Part shown: piece by piece, positions 1-8,721 of the stretch
Numbering within the stretch: the stretch's first letter is position 1
Layout: every line of letters begins with the position of its first letter
Assembly (NCBI RefSeq): GCF_003260015.1
Contig: NZ_QCXS01000002.1
Span: 1,116,001 to 1,180,000, forward strand
DNA from: Nakamurella deserti
Lineage (GTDB): Bacteria > Actinomycetota > Actinomycetes > Mycobacteriales > Nakamurellaceae
Length of the DNA: 64,000 nucleotides
Reading direction: 5' to 3'
The notes under the pieces: model-generated
Databases searched by the model: none
The model's input: only the letters and a program-made list of their open reading frames with translations
Told to the model about the DNA's origin: nothing
Translations under genes and position numbers: made by a program

Positions 1-1353
1 TACGGCCGCAGTCTGGTGAACCGGTCCGTCATCGGCCTGCTCAAGGCCCACCGCTTCGCCCGCCAGATCGACGACGTGGAACTGCCCCTGGAGGACACGC
101 TGCCGGTGTTGCGGACGTTGGCCGCGCTCGACCTCGGCGCCGCCTCGATCGATCTCGCGCGGTTGTCCGCGGCCTACCGCACCGACGGGGCCGGGCGCTC
201 CCTGGAGGACTACCTCCGAGCCGAGCTGGCGCCGGTCGTCGGCGGCCGCGGTCGGAGCGTCTCGCACAGCACCGATGTCGTGCTGTACGGCTTCGGTCGC
301 ATCGGGCGGCTGCTGGCCCGCATCCTGATCGAACACGCCGGTGGCGGCCAGAACCTGCGGCTGCGTGCGATCGTGGTGCGCAAGAGCAACGTGCCGACAG
401 CCAACGACATCGTCAAACGGGCGAGCCTGCTGCGCCGCGACACCATCCACGGCCCGTTCGACGGCACCATCACCGTCGACGCCGAGAACAACACCATCCT
501 CGCCAACGGCACCCTCATCCAGGTCATCTACTCCGACGACCCGTCGACGGTCGACTATCCGTCGTACGGGATCGACGACGCCATCGTCATCGACAACACC
601 GGCAAGTGGCGCAAGCCGGACGGCCTCTCGCTGCATCTGCAGTCCCCGGGGGTGGCCCGGGTGCTGCTCACCTCGCCGGGCGGCGGCGGCCTCAAGAACG
701 TCGTCCACGGCATCAACCACACCGACATCACGCCGGACGACACCATGATCACCGCGGCGTCGTGCACCACGAACGCGATCACGCCGGTGCTGAAGGTCGT
801 CAACGACCGGTGGGGGATCGTGCACGGGCACGTCGAAACCGTCCACTCCTTCACCAACGACCAGAACCTGGTCGACAACTTCCACGCCGGTGACCGCCGC
901 GGTCGCTCCGCGGCGCTGAACATGGTGATCGCCGAGACCGGCGCGGCCAAGGCGGTCGCCAAGGCCCTGCCCGAGCTCGCCGGCAAGCTCACCGGCAGCG
1001 CGATCCGGGTCCCCACCGCCGACGTCTCGATGGCCATCCTCAACCTCACCCTGGAGCGGCCCACCACCAAGAGCGAGGTGAACTCCCATCTGCGGTCGGT
1101 CTCGTTGGACTCGGATCTGCACCAGCAGATCGACTACATCGAATCGCCCGAGGTGGTGTCCAGCGACTTCGTCGGATCCCGGCACGCCGGGGTGGTCGAC
1201 GGTCTGGCCACGATCAGCAACGGCACCGATCTGGTGCTCTACGTCTGGTACGACAACGAGTTCGGCTACAGCTGCCAGGTCATCCGGGTGCTCGAGGAGA
1301 TGGCCGCGGTGAACCCGCCGAAATTCCCGCGGCTCCTCGTCGGCACCGGCTGA
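1..1353 (+). CDS. gap: Glyceraldehyde-3-phosphate dehydrogenase, long actinobacterial form (5' end outside window)
   Basis: Catalyses NAD(P)-dependent oxidation of glyceraldehyde 3-phosphate to 1,3-bisphosphoglycerate, or the reverse, in cytosolic glycolysis/gluconeogenesis. The reading frame is open from base 1 with no convincing start, so the N-terminus lies upstream; about 450 codons remain. About 90 residues of N-terminal extension precede the Rossmann motif LYGFGRIGRLLARIL. The catalytic cysteine lies in ITAASCTTNAITP and the C-terminal signature WYDNEFGYSCQV is intact. This matches the roughly 480-residue GAPDH type found beside the shorter canonical enzyme in many actinobacteria (established knowledge). 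The next gene is on the same strand about 107 bp away. Which cofactor it prefers cannot be read from the fragment. Confidence 0.95.
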   Translation, partial: YGRSLVNRSVIGLLKAHRFARQIDDVELPLEDTLPVLRTLAALDLGAASIDLARLSAAYRTDGAGRSLEDYLRAELAPVVGGRGRSVSHSTDVVLYGFGRIGRLLARILIEHAGGGQNLRLRAIVVRKSNVPTANDIVKRASLLRRDTIHGPFDGTITVDAENNTILANGTLIQVIYSDDPSTVDYPSYGIDDAIVIDNTGKWRKPDGLSLHLQSPGVARVLLTSPGGGGLKNVVHGINHTDITPDDTMITAASCTTNAITPVLKVVNDRWGIVHGHVETVHSFTNDQNLVDNFHAGDRRGRSAALNMVIAETGAAKAVAKALPELAGKLTGSAIRVPTADVSMAILNLTLERPTTKSEVNSHLRSVSLDSDLHQQIDYIESPEVVSSDFVGSRHAGVVDGLATISNGTDLVLYVWYDNEFGYSCQVIRVLEEMAAVNPPKFPRLLVGTG

Positions 1354-1460
1354 GCCGAGCGGACACCCCCGGTCCGGAGGCCACTCCCGGCGGGGTGGCC
1401 GTGGCTGCGCCGTCGGCGCAACTGTGGCCGCACCGGTCGGCTCGTGGCTATGGTCGGCGC

Positions 1461-2369
1461 ATGGACGATGCGGCGACCACCGGGACCATCGACTCCGTCG
1501 ACGTTCTCGTCGACGCACTGGACTCCTGGACGGCTCGGCTGTTCCCCGACCCGCCCCGGGGCGAACTCATGGTCGCGGCGCTGCGGGCGGAGTTCGGCGG
1601 CGACGGCCGTCTCCTCAGCGGGCCGGCGGTCGCCTCGGTGGAGGCGCTGGCCCGGCGGTTCTGCCGGCACCTGGACCTGTTCTTCGAGCCCGGCGGCGGG
1701 CTCACGCCGGACGTCGACCCGCCCGGCTGGCCCACGGTCGACCCGGCAGAGGTGCGTGCGGCGGGCGGTTTCGTGTCGCAGGTCCGGCGGGAGCCCACCG
1801 GCCACGGCACCCTGGTCCTGGACCAGCTCGCCGGCGTCGCCGCGGCCGCGCCGTTCCTCCGCGCGGCCTTCGCCGTGCTCGACGGCGCGTCGGGACTCGT
1901 GCTGGATCTGCGCGACAACGGCGGCGGCGACCCGGCGACGGTCGGTATGGTGCTCGACTGGCTGCTCGGACCGGAGCACGTGCACTTCGCCGACGTCGAG
2001 TACCGGGACCGGGTCCGGCAGTGGTGGACGCCGGGCTCCGGGGTGACGACCGTGCCGGCCGACGTGCCGGTGACGGTGCTCGTCGGACGGGGCACCTTCT
2101 CCTCCGCAGAAGGTCTGGCCTACTTCCTGCAGAGCACCGGCAGGGCCACCGTCGTCGGGTCGGTCACCCGCGGCGCGGCGGACCACATCACCCCCGTCGT
2201 CGTGCTCCCGTCCGTCCGGGCGCACCTGGCCGAGGCCGTGTACCGCGATCCACGAACCGGCACCAACTGGGAGGGCACCGGGGTGGTGCCTGACGTCCGG
2301 TGTGACGACGCGGAGGCGCCGGCGGTGGCGCACCGGGTGCTCCGGGCGGCACGGACGCCGACGGGGTGA
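1461..2369 (+). CDS. S41-family (C-terminal-processing/IRBP-like) peptidase
   Basis: A 302-residue protein resembling the catalytic domain of S41 serine peptidases. The N-terminal helical part (about residues 10-70) is followed by the S41 core: LDLRDNGGG near residue 150 and the nucleophile-serine region GRGTFSSAEG near residue 210. Then comes VGSVTRGAADH, where CtpA-type proteases carry a GKG lysine, so this belongs to the retinoid-binding/tricorn-like branch rather than the Ser-Lys CtpA branch. There is no signal peptide from the ATG at 1461, so it is probably cytosolic. In-frame starts further upstream exist, but the ATG begins the conserved part. Its substrate is unknown. Confidence 0.75.
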   Translation: MDDAATTGTIDSVDVLVDALDSWTARLFPDPPRGELMVAALRAEFGGDGRLLSGPAVASVEALARRFCRHLDLFFEPGGGLTPDVDPPGWPTVDPAEVRAAGGFVSQVRREPTGHGTLVLDQLAGVAAAAPFLRAAFAVLDGASGLVLDLRDNGGGDPATVGMVLDWLLGPEHVHFADVEYRDRVRQWWTPGSGVTTVPADVPVTVLVGRGTFSSAEGLAYFLQSTGRATVVGSVTRGAADHITPVVVLPSVRAHLAEAVYRDPRTGTNWEGTGVVPDVRCDDAEAPAVAHRVLRAARTPTG

Positions 2370-2412
2370 CCGCAGCTGCCGTCCGATGACGGACCGGGGC
2401 CAGCGTGGCGCG

Positions 2413-2692
2413 ATGAGTTTCGCTGTGTCGGCCGAGGCCTACCAGCACTACATGGGCCGCTTCGCCGAACGGCCGGCCCGGCGGAGCGTCCGGATGCCGG
2501 CTCCGCAACCCCGGGACCGGGTGGGATCCCTGCCCGGCGGGCGTCGGCCCGGCGCGGGCGTACGTCGCGCGTCTGGACGACGCTGCGCGAGCCGCGCTGC
2601 GCCGGCGCTGCCGCGAATTCCTGCCGGCGGGGCCCTTCGACGTGGACGCCATCGCCTGGACGGTCACCGCACGGGTGCCGGCTGGATCTTGA
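2413..2692 (+). pseudogene. SAM-dependent methyltransferase remnant with large internal deletion
   Basis: The ATG at 2413 opens with MSFAVSAEAYQHYMGRF, the typical N-terminus of a class I methyltransferase family (usual form: S-A-D-A-Y-x-x-F-M-G-R-F/Y). About 60 bp later, in a different frame, a typical C-terminus of the same family appears (about 2557-2692): AYVARLDDAARAALRRRC followed by REFLPAGPFDVDAIAW and a TGA at 2690. The SAM-binding core that should lie between them (about 170-200 residues) is absent. The simplest reading is an internal deletion plus a frame change. It sits between the S41 gene and the first META lipoprotein. Identity rests on family resemblance seen by eye. Confidence 0.7.
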
Positions 2693-2749
2693 CCACGTGC
2701 AACCCCCTGCGCACCGGTCGCGTCCTCCAGGTGACTCGGAGGAGCAGCG

Positions 2750-4033
2750 ATGAGACATCGGACGACGGCCGCGGTGACCGCCCTGGTCCTGACCCTGACC
2801 GGATGCGCCGTGACTGCGGTGCCCGGCGTCTCGGAAGAGTCCGGCACCACACCGGCCGACACACCGGCGGCGACCGCGACGGCAACCGCGCCGGCAGCGG
2901 GGCCCTCCGTCGTCGGTACCTGGACGGTGGTGGCCGCCACGGGCATCGGGTGGCGGCCGGCTCTCCCGGCGCGTGTGGAGATCACCCGGGACGCCGTGGC
3001 CGCCACCATGGGCTGTCGGATGCTGATCGCCCCCACCGCGAGCCCACCCGACGTGGCCGGCGCGGCGGTGACGGTGTCCGGCGGCCCGGTGGACTTCGGT
3101 CTGCGCCCGTCGGACTGCGGGCCCGACCTCGACGTCGCCGAAGAGGAACTGGCCGACCTGCTCACCGGGTCGATGCGCTGGGAGGTGGCGGGGGAGCAGG
3201 CCACACTCACGGCGACCGACGGTGAGTCGACATCGCTGTCGCTGCAGCGGGTCCTGGGACCCGCGGCGGACGATCCCGACACGTTCGCCGACCCGGGGCT
3301 CGAGGGATCGTTCAACCTGCTGTACTGGACGTCGTACGAGAGTTCGCTCCCCGTCGGGACGGAGCCGCCGCCCGATGACGCCCGCACCGTGCCCAGCGGT
3401 CCCACTCTCGTTCTCACCATGGCCGACGGGCGAATCACCGCCGAGGGCAACTGCGGGACCGTCACCGGGACCTTCGCCCTCGAGGCGGGACACCTCGAGG
3501 TCGACGACCTCGCGCCGGTACCGGACGCGGCTGCAGTCGACTGCGACGCGTGGTCGCGTGAGTTCGACGACCGGGTGACGGCACTCCTGGCGGGTGCTCC
3601 GGTGCTGCACCGCACCGGCGACGAGGTCTCGGTGTCGTCACGCAACGACCGCAACGGTGTCACCGTCAGCCGGATCGCGGTGCCGGCGGACGCCGCCTTC
3701 GCCGACCGCGACTGGATCCTGCAGAGCTACCGACGGGCCGGCGGTCCGGTCGAGCCGGCGCCGGGCGGGGTCCGGGCGGTCCTGCGCTACAGCGACAACC
3801 GCCTGTCGCTCACCGGCGGGTGCAACGCCGGCGGCGGATCCGCCTACATCGCCGACGGCGTCATCCGCACCAACGGTCTCATGTCGACCGCGAGGGGCTG
3901 CGGCGATCCCCTGGAGGCGGTCGACGAGGTCATGCTCGAGCCCTTCGCCGATGCGCCGCCGGCCTACCGCATCGACGGGAACACGCTGACGATCACGTCC
4001 GACACCATCACCGTGACCTACGAAGGGGGATGA
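2750..4033 (+). CDS. META-domain (HslJ-like) lipoprotein, first of a pair
   Basis: A 427-residue exported lipoprotein. A clear signal peptide ends in the lipobox LTLTGC (cysteine near residue 20), followed by a low-complexity Thr/Ala/Pro linker to about residue 50. Three META/HslJ-like repeats can be seen: one beginning VVGTWTVVAATG, one beginning GLEGSFNLLYW, and the most typical, DWILQSYRRAGGPVEP, with LSLTGGCNAGGGSAY near residue 360. A strong GGAGGAG lies 5 nt upstream of the ATG at 2750. The stop overlaps the start of the next lipoprotein (ATGA), so the two are translationally coupled. Proteins of this type are envelope proteins of poorly defined role; HslJ in E. coli is linked to heat and novobiocin resistance. 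Confidence 0.85.
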   Translation: MRHRTTAAVTALVLTLTGCAVTAVPGVSEESGTTPADTPAATATATAPAAGPSVVGTWTVVAATGIGWRPALPARVEITRDAVAATMGCRMLIAPTASPPDVAGAAVTVSGGPVDFGLRPSDCGPDLDVAEEELADLLTGSMRWEVAGEQATLTATDGESTSLSLQRVLGPAADDPDTFADPGLEGSFNLLYWTSYESSLPVGTEPPPDDARTVPSGPTLVLTMADGRITAEGNCGTVTGTFALEAGHLEVDDLAPVPDAAAVDCDAWSREFDDRVTALLAGAPVLHRTGDEVSVSSRNDRNGVTVSRIAVPADAAFADRDWILQSYRRAGGPVEPAPGGVRAVLRYSDNRLSLTGGCNAGGGSAYIADGVIRTNGLMSTARGCGDPLEAVDEVMLEPFADAPPAYRIDGNTLTITSDTITVTYEGG

Positions 4034-5022
4034 CGATGGTCATGCTGCGCACGGTCATCGGGACCGCTCTCGTCACGGTGGCGCTCGCCGGTTGCGCGCC
4101 GGCCGCGACACCCCGGAGCGCCGACAGCGGCGAGACCGTCCCTGTGCCGAACGGGTCGCCCGGACAGGCCGGCACGACGGCGATGACCACCGCGGAGCCG
4201 AGCCCGCCGGGTACCGCCGGGTCGCCCGTGACGAACGCGCCCGAGCCCGGGGACGAGTTCGACGGGGTCTACCGCGTCACAGCCGACGCAGCCGTCACCG
4301 CCCTCACCGTGGTCATCCAGGACGGGAGCCTGCTGCTGACCGCGGGCTGCGACGGGCGGAGCGGCCGGGTCTCAGGTGCGGACGGCCGCCTGCAGGTCAC
4401 TCTCCAGGAGGAGCCGCCGCAGATGTCCGGCCCGTACACCGACCATCTCGGCACGACGCACACCGCGACACCCACTCCGGAGCCCGCGACACCGGACCTC
4501 TGCGGGGACGCGACCGCCGCTGACCTGGAGACCGCCACCGAGGTACTGACCGCTGCGCTTTCGGTCGTCCGCAGCGGCAGGGACCTCGTCCTGTCGCCGG
4601 CCGACGGTCCGGGCCTGACCCTCATCCGACAGGAGCCGGCGCACGAGGTCACCGGTCGGCGCTGGGAGTTGGCCGACTACCGCCGCGCGGGAGGGGAGCG
4701 CGTGCCGCTCGGACCTGACGTCAGCTCCTGGTTCGAGATCTCGGAGGTGGAGCTGACGGGATCCACCGGCTGCAACGCCGTCTTCGGCGCGGTCCTCGCC
4801 GCCGCCGCGCAGTTCCGCAATTTCGGCCTCGGCCGCACCGAGAAGGCCTGCGCCGAGGAGGTCATGGTGGTCGAGAACGCCGTGACGGAACTGCTGTACC
4901 CCGTCACGGACGGGATGCCGGGAGTCAGCACGTACACCCTCTCCGAGGGCTTCCTGACGTTGACCTCGGACGCGGGGGAGCTGCGTTACCGCGACGCGGG
5001 ACCCGCCCGCGGGACCGGCTGA
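4030..5022 (+). CDS. META-domain lipoprotein, second of a pair
   Basis: A 330-residue lipoprotein with signal peptide and lipobox (VALAGC, cysteine near residue 21) followed by a Pro/Thr/Ser linker. Its C-terminal third matches the repeats of the preceding protein: RRWELADYRRAGGERVP and ELTGSTGCNAVFG, the META-type substrate-loop region. The start overlaps the upstream stop as ATGA. ATGs at 4036 and 4042 are also possible, and the purine-rich AAGGGGG at 4023-4029 fits 4036 slightly better. It probably arose by duplication of the upstream gene or one of its repeats, and both products should sit on the outer face of the cytoplasmic membrane. Confidence 0.82.
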   Translation: MTMVMLRTVIGTALVTVALAGCAPAATPRSADSGETVPVPNGSPGQAGTTAMTTAEPSPPGTAGSPVTNAPEPGDEFDGVYRVTADAAVTALTVVIQDGSLLLTAGCDGRSGRVSGADGRLQVTLQEEPPQMSGPYTDHLGTTHTATPTPEPATPDLCGDATAADLETATEVLTAALSVVRSGRDLVLSPADGPGLTLIRQEPAHEVTGRRWELADYRRAGGERVPLGPDVSSWFEISEVELTGSTGCNAVFGAVLAAAAQFRNFGLGRTEKACAEEVMVVENAVTELLYPVTDGMPGVSTYTLSEGFLTLTSDAGELRYRDAGPARGTG

Positions 5023-5068
5023 CCGGGTCGCCGTGCGCGGGCGGACACGTCGGCGCATCCTGAGCACC

Positions 5069-5863
5069 ATGGCTCTCGATCTGCACCGGGCCGCCCTGGA
5101 GCGGTTGCCGGACCTGCGCACCGCCACCACCCCGAAACGGGTGCGGGCCCGCCATCGTGGGCGCACCGTCCTCGACACCACCCGGGCGCTGCTCGTCTGG
5201 GAGCCGCGCCGGGTCACGCCGCAGTACGCGGTGCCGGCCGCCGAACTCACCCTCGGACTCGTCCCGACGGCTCCGACGCCGCTGCCGCCGGACCTGCCGC
5301 CAGTGCTCCCGCCGGGTCGGTTCTGCTGGCACACCACCCCCGGTCGCGCGTTCGCCGCCGCCGACGGTCCCGCGGACGTCGAAGTCGCTTTCCGTCCCGA
5401 CGACCCCGACCTGGACGGTCGGATGCTGCTGGACTTCGGCCGCTTCGACTGGATCGAGGAGAACCAGCCGGTCGTGAGCCACCCCCACGACCCGTTCGCC
5501 CGTATCGACGTGCTGGCCAGCGAGCGCCACATCCGGGTGGAACTCGGCGGTCGGCTGCTCGCCGAGTCCGGGCGCCCGGTGGCCCTGTTCGAGACCGGCC
5601 TGCCGGTCCGGTACTACCTCCCGCGGGAGGACCTCCGGATGGACCTGCTGCATCCGTCACCGACCCGGACCACCTGCGCCTACAAAGGTGTCGCCGGGTA
5701 CGTCAGCGCCGATCTGCCCGGCGGCGACGACATCGCCTGGACCTACGAGGATCCGCTGGACGATGCGGCGAGAGTCCGTCAGCTGTGGGCGTTCTGGTCC
5801 GAGCGGGTGGAGCTGTACGTCGACGGCACGCGCTACGACGCCGCGATGCTCCCCGATCTGTGA
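5069..5863 (+). CDS. DUF427 (NTP_transf_9) domain protein, tandem
   Basis: A 264-residue cytosolic protein with two copies of the DUF427 beta-rich fold. The first (about 25-110) contains RGRTVLDTTRALLVWEP. The second (about 140-255) is the typical form, with DVLASERHIRVELGG, LFETGLPVRYYLP, TTCAYKGVAGYVS and SERVELYVDG. The function of the family is not established, though some members are linked to nucleotidyltransferase-like folds. The ATG at 5069 is preferred to a GTG at 5033 because homology starts right after it. It ends 10 bp before the convergent sigma-factor gene. Confidence 0.85.
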   Translation: MALDLHRAALERLPDLRTATTPKRVRARHRGRTVLDTTRALLVWEPRRVTPQYAVPAAELTLGLVPTAPTPLPPDLPPVLPPGRFCWHTTPGRAFAAADGPADVEVAFRPDDPDLDGRMLLDFGRFDWIEENQPVVSHPHDPFARIDVLASERHIRVELGGRLLAESGRPVALFETGLPVRYYLPREDLRMDLLHPSPTRTTCAYKGVAGYVSADLPGGDDIAWTYEDPLDDAARVRQLWAFWSERVELYVDGTRYDAAMLPDL

Positions 5864-5872
5864 GCCGGTCCC

Positions 5873-7117
5873 TCACCCAGGCAGCGCCTCCGCGCGCTGC
5901 CGTAGGAACTCCCGGACGGCCGGGTCCGTCGCCAGCGCGGCGGCGCGGACGTACGCCGACCGGGCGTCGGCGGGCCGCGCGGCGGCGGCCAGCAGGTGGG
6001 CCCGCACCGCCCAGGCCGGTTGGAAGGTCTGTGCCGCCGCGCCCAGACCGTCCAGCGCCGCGAGCCCGGCGGCAGGGCCCTCCACGTGACCCACCGCGGA
6101 GGCCCGGGCGACCCGGGCGCCGAGCGTCGGCGCCACCACGCACAGCGCCTCGTAGAGCACCCGCAGGGCCTGCCAGTCGGTCCGGCCGGTGACGGCCCGG
6201 GCGCAGTGCACCGCCTGGATGGCCGCTTCCAGCCGGAACCGGCCGGGCACGCCCGTGCCCGCGCGCCGCAGGTACGCCTCGCCCTCCGCGATCAGCGCAG
6301 GGTCCCACGAGGCCGGGTCCTGCTCGTCCAGGGGCACGTACTGCCCGGGGCGCCGGCCCGGATCCCGGGCCCGCGCCAGGGTGATCATCGCGGCCAGGCC
6401 CCACACCTCGGGCTCGTCGGGCAGCATCCCGGCCAATGTCACCGCCAGATACGCCGCCTCGTCGGCGATGTCGCCGGCGACGTCCGCGTCCGGTCGCGTC
6501 CGGGCGATCGCGAAGGCGCCGTACACCGCCTCGAGCACAGGTCCCAGCCGGTCGGTCAGCACCTCCCGGGGTGGCACCACGAACGGGATACGGGTGTCCC
6601 GGATCCGCCGCTTGGCCCGTACCAGCCGCTGCGCCATCGCCGCCGGTGCCACCGCGAACGCGGCGGCGATCTGCGCGGCCTCGAAACCCAGGACGGTCTG
6701 CAGCAGCAACGGCGTCCGGATGGCCTCCTCGATCGCCGGATGGGCGCAGACGAAGAGCAGGGCCAGCCGGCGATCGGGGATGCGGTCCGGATCGAGGTCG
6801 GTGAAGACGTCGGCCGACGGATCGGGCCGGTCGGACCGCCGGTCGTCGAAGGCCAGCGGGACGGTGCTGCGATGGGCGACGGACTTCCACAGGTCGCGCT
6901 GCCGGTTGCGGGCCACCGTGATCAGCCACCCCTCGGGATTCGACGGCACACCGTTCTCCGGCCAGCTGCGCAGCGCCTCTTCGAAGGCCCCCGACAACGC
7001 GTCCTCGGCGAGTTGCAGATCGCCGTGCAGTGCCGCGAGGACGGCGACGAGCCGGCCGTAGGAGGTGCGCGCGGTGCGGGCCGCGACCGCGCGTACCTCC
7101 CCGTCGGCCGTGGTCAC
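5873..7117 (-). CDS. ECF-type RNA polymerase sigma factor with DUF6596-like C-terminal extension
   Basis: A 414-residue sigma factor of the extended ECF type. Region 2 lies at about residues 10-80 (DLQLAEDALSGAFEEAL, then NPEGWLITVARNRQRD), and region 4 at about 120-190 (LGFEAAQIAAAFAVAPAAMA, then LVRAKRRIRD). The last 200 residues form the helical extension typical of sigma factors paired with YciI/DGPF proteins. The GTG at 7117 overlaps the stop of the YciI gene (GTGA), indicating translational coupling. There is no anti-sigma factor nearby; in this subfamily the extension and the YciI-like partner are thought to take that role (inference). Confidence 0.88.
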   Translation of the reverse strand: MTTADGEVRAVAARTARTSYGRLVAVLAALHGDLQLAEDALSGAFEEALRSWPENGVPSNPEGWLITVARNRQRDLWKSVAHRSTVPLAFDDRRSDRPDPSADVFTDLDPDRIPDRRLALLFVCAHPAIEEAIRTPLLLQTVLGFEAAQIAAAFAVAPAAMAQRLVRAKRRIRDTRIPFVVPPREVLTDRLGPVLEAVYGAFAIARTRPDADVAGDIADEAAYLAVTLAGMLPDEPEVWGLAAMITLARARDPGRRPGQYVPLDEQDPASWDPALIAEGEAYLRRAGTGVPGRFRLEAAIQAVHCARAVTGRTDWQALRVLYEALCVVAPTLGARVARASAVGHVEGPAAGLAALDGLGAAAQTFQPAWAVRAHLLAAAARPADARSAYVRAAALATDPAVREFLRQRAEALPG

Positions 7118-7491
7118 GCGTTCGGCCGCCAGGCGCCGTCGGCGTAGAACACCGCACCCGGCCGCACCTCGACCGCACCCCATTCGACCGAGGGTGCCTG
7201 CTGCGCCCAGCCGAGCGCGGCATCCAGGTCGGGGACGTCGACCACGAAGCTGCCACCGAGCTGCTCCTTGGTGTCGGCGTACGGGCCGTCCTGGATGTGC
7301 AGCCGACCGTCGCGGGTCCTGACCGTGGTGGTGCTCGCGGATGGCTGGAGCACCTCGGCCGACAGCAGCACACCGGCCGCGGACAACGCGTCGGCGTAGG
7401 CGGCGAAGGCGCGCTGCCCGTACTCCTGTCCCTCGGGACCGAGCTCCTCGGGCGACATCTCCGGGTAGTGCAGCAGCAGGGTATAGCGCAT
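7114..7491 (-). CDS. YciI/DGPF-domain protein
   Basis: A 125-residue protein of the YCII superfamily. It begins MRYTLLLHYPEMSPEELG and contains the defining DGPYADTKEQLGGSFVVDV segment (residues about 75-95), followed by the typical C-terminus ending in GAVEVRPG. A purine-rich GGAAGGAA lies just upstream of the ATG at 7491. It is the first gene of a two-gene operon with the ECF sigma factor, overlapping it by 4 bp. This pairing recurs across actinobacteria and proteobacteria (established). Whether the protein is an enzyme or a regulator of the sigma factor is unresolved. Confidence 0.88.
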   Translation of the reverse strand: MRYTLLLHYPEMSPEELGPEGQEYGQRAFAAYADALSAAGVLLSAEVLQPSASTTTVRTRDGRLHIQDGPYADTKEQLGGSFVVDVPDLDAALGWAQQAPSVEWGAVEVRPGAVFYADGAWRPNA

Positions 7492-7628
7492 GGGGTGTTC
7501 CTTCCCGTGGGGCGGCGTCCGCTGCGGACCCGCCGTCGATGGTGACACCTGCATGACGAGCCGGCACCGCCCCGATCGACATCGTGGGCGCAACGGTTCG
7601 GTCCGGGCAGCGGATCCGCCGACGCCCG

Positions 7629-7871
7629 TCACACCGGGCCGGGTTGGGTGACCATCAGCACCGTGCGGGGATCCGCGGCGAGCAGGTCGACCGTCCGCTC
7701 AGCAGGCGCCGTGCCCGGGTGGGCGGTCGGTTCCTCGACCAGCAGGATCGACGCCGGGCTCAACAGCGCCGGGGCCGCTTCGAGCCGCGCCGGCCCACCG
7801 GCCGACAGCCGCTCGCCGGGTTCACCGATCCACCCGTGCAGACCCACCGTTGCGAGCACCGGATCGAGACC
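7629..7871 (-). pseudogene. Remnant of an ABC transporter ATPase C-terminus (CydC-like)
   Basis: The last 80 codons of a frame ending in TGA at 7629 look like the end of an ABC-type nucleotide-binding domain of the CydC family. LDPVLATVGLHGWI corresponds to the segment before the signature motif, ERLSAGGPARLEAAPALL is a decayed LSGGERQRLALARALL, and ILLVEEPTAHPGTA corresponds to the Walker B/D-loop LLLDEPTAHLD. The Walker A half and all membrane segments are missing. The upstream end runs into the 3' end of the alpha/beta hydrolase gene. The altered signature and Walker B aspartate argue it is not functional. Confidence 0.5.
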
Positions 7872-7905
7872 GGCTCGCAGCAGTGCGTTCGGCCGTCGGC
7901 CGAAC

Positions 7906-8721
7906 TCAGGACGCTCGGCTGCGCACCCGGAGCAGGATCGCTTCGGAGACGTCGTCCGGTCGGGTCTCGGGCAGGAAGTGTCCGGCGTCGAGCTCGACGA
8001 AGCGGTAGTCGCCCGAGACCTGCCCGGCGGTCCGCTCGGCGGCGGTGCGGCCCAACGCGGCGTCGTGCCGACCCCAGACGTACGTGGTCGGCACGGTGAC
8101 CTCACCGATCGGTGTGCCGGCGGCGAAGGGCACCGCGCGGTACCAGTTCAGCGGGCCCGTCAGCCGGCCCCGCAGACCCGCGAGGTACTCGTCGGCGAGG
8201 TCGGCGGGCAGGCCCATGGAGCGCAACGAGCGGCCCAGGACCAGCGGCAGCACCGCCTCGGGCAGCAGCGGTGCCTGGAACAGGCCGATGTACCAGGACC
8301 GCAGTGCCTGGTCGCTGCGCAGCAGCGACGCCGCCATCGCCGTCGGGTGCGGGGTGGACAGCACGGTGAGCGAGGCGATGCGGTCGGGGTGCCAGGCGGC
8401 CGCCGCCCAGGCGACGGCACCGCCCCAGTCGTGACCGACCAGATGTACCCGGTCGAGTCCTGCGGTGTCCAGCAGCGCCCGTACGTCGTCCACGAGATCG
8501 ACGGTGCGGTACCGGCTGCGACCGGCCGGGGTGTTCGCGGGGGCGTACCCGCGTTGGGTCGGCACCAGCGTGCGCAGGCCGTTGGCGTTCAGGGCGCGAC
8601 CGACCGCGGAGAACGACGACGGCAGCTGCGGGAAGCCGTGCAGCAGCACGACGGCGGTGGCGTCGCGGTCGCCGTCGTCGAGGACGGGGAACGTGAGACC
8701 GTCCCGGGTGAAGGAGTCCAT
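7906..8721 (-). CDS. Alpha/beta hydrolase, epoxide-hydrolase/dehalogenase-like
   Basis: A 271-residue cytosolic alpha/beta hydrolase. The oxyanion motif VVLLHGFPQLPSSF (about 25-40), the nucleophile elbow LVGHDWGGAVAW with an aspartate nucleophile (about residue 98), a cap region around 125-185, and the catalytic histidine in DAGHFLPETRPD near the C-terminus are all present. The GHDWGG elbow is typical of epoxide hydrolases and related dehalogenases rather than serine esterases. A GAGAGG ribosome site sits 6 nt before the ATG at 8721. Its substrate cannot be told from the sequence. Confidence 0.85.
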   Translation of the reverse strand: MDSFTRDGLTFPVLDDGDRDATAVVLLHGFPQLPSSFSAVGRALNANGLRTLVPTQRGYAPANTPAGRSRYRTVDLVDDVRALLDTAGLDRVHLVGHDWGGAVAWAAAAWHPDRIASLTVLSTPHPTAMAASLLRSDQALRSWYIGLFQAPLLPEAVLPLVLGRSLRSMGLPADLADEYLAGLRGRLTGPLNWYRAVPFAAGTPIGEVTVPTTYVWGRHDAALGRTAAERTAGQVSGDYRFVELDAGHFLPETRPDDVSEAILLRVRSRAS

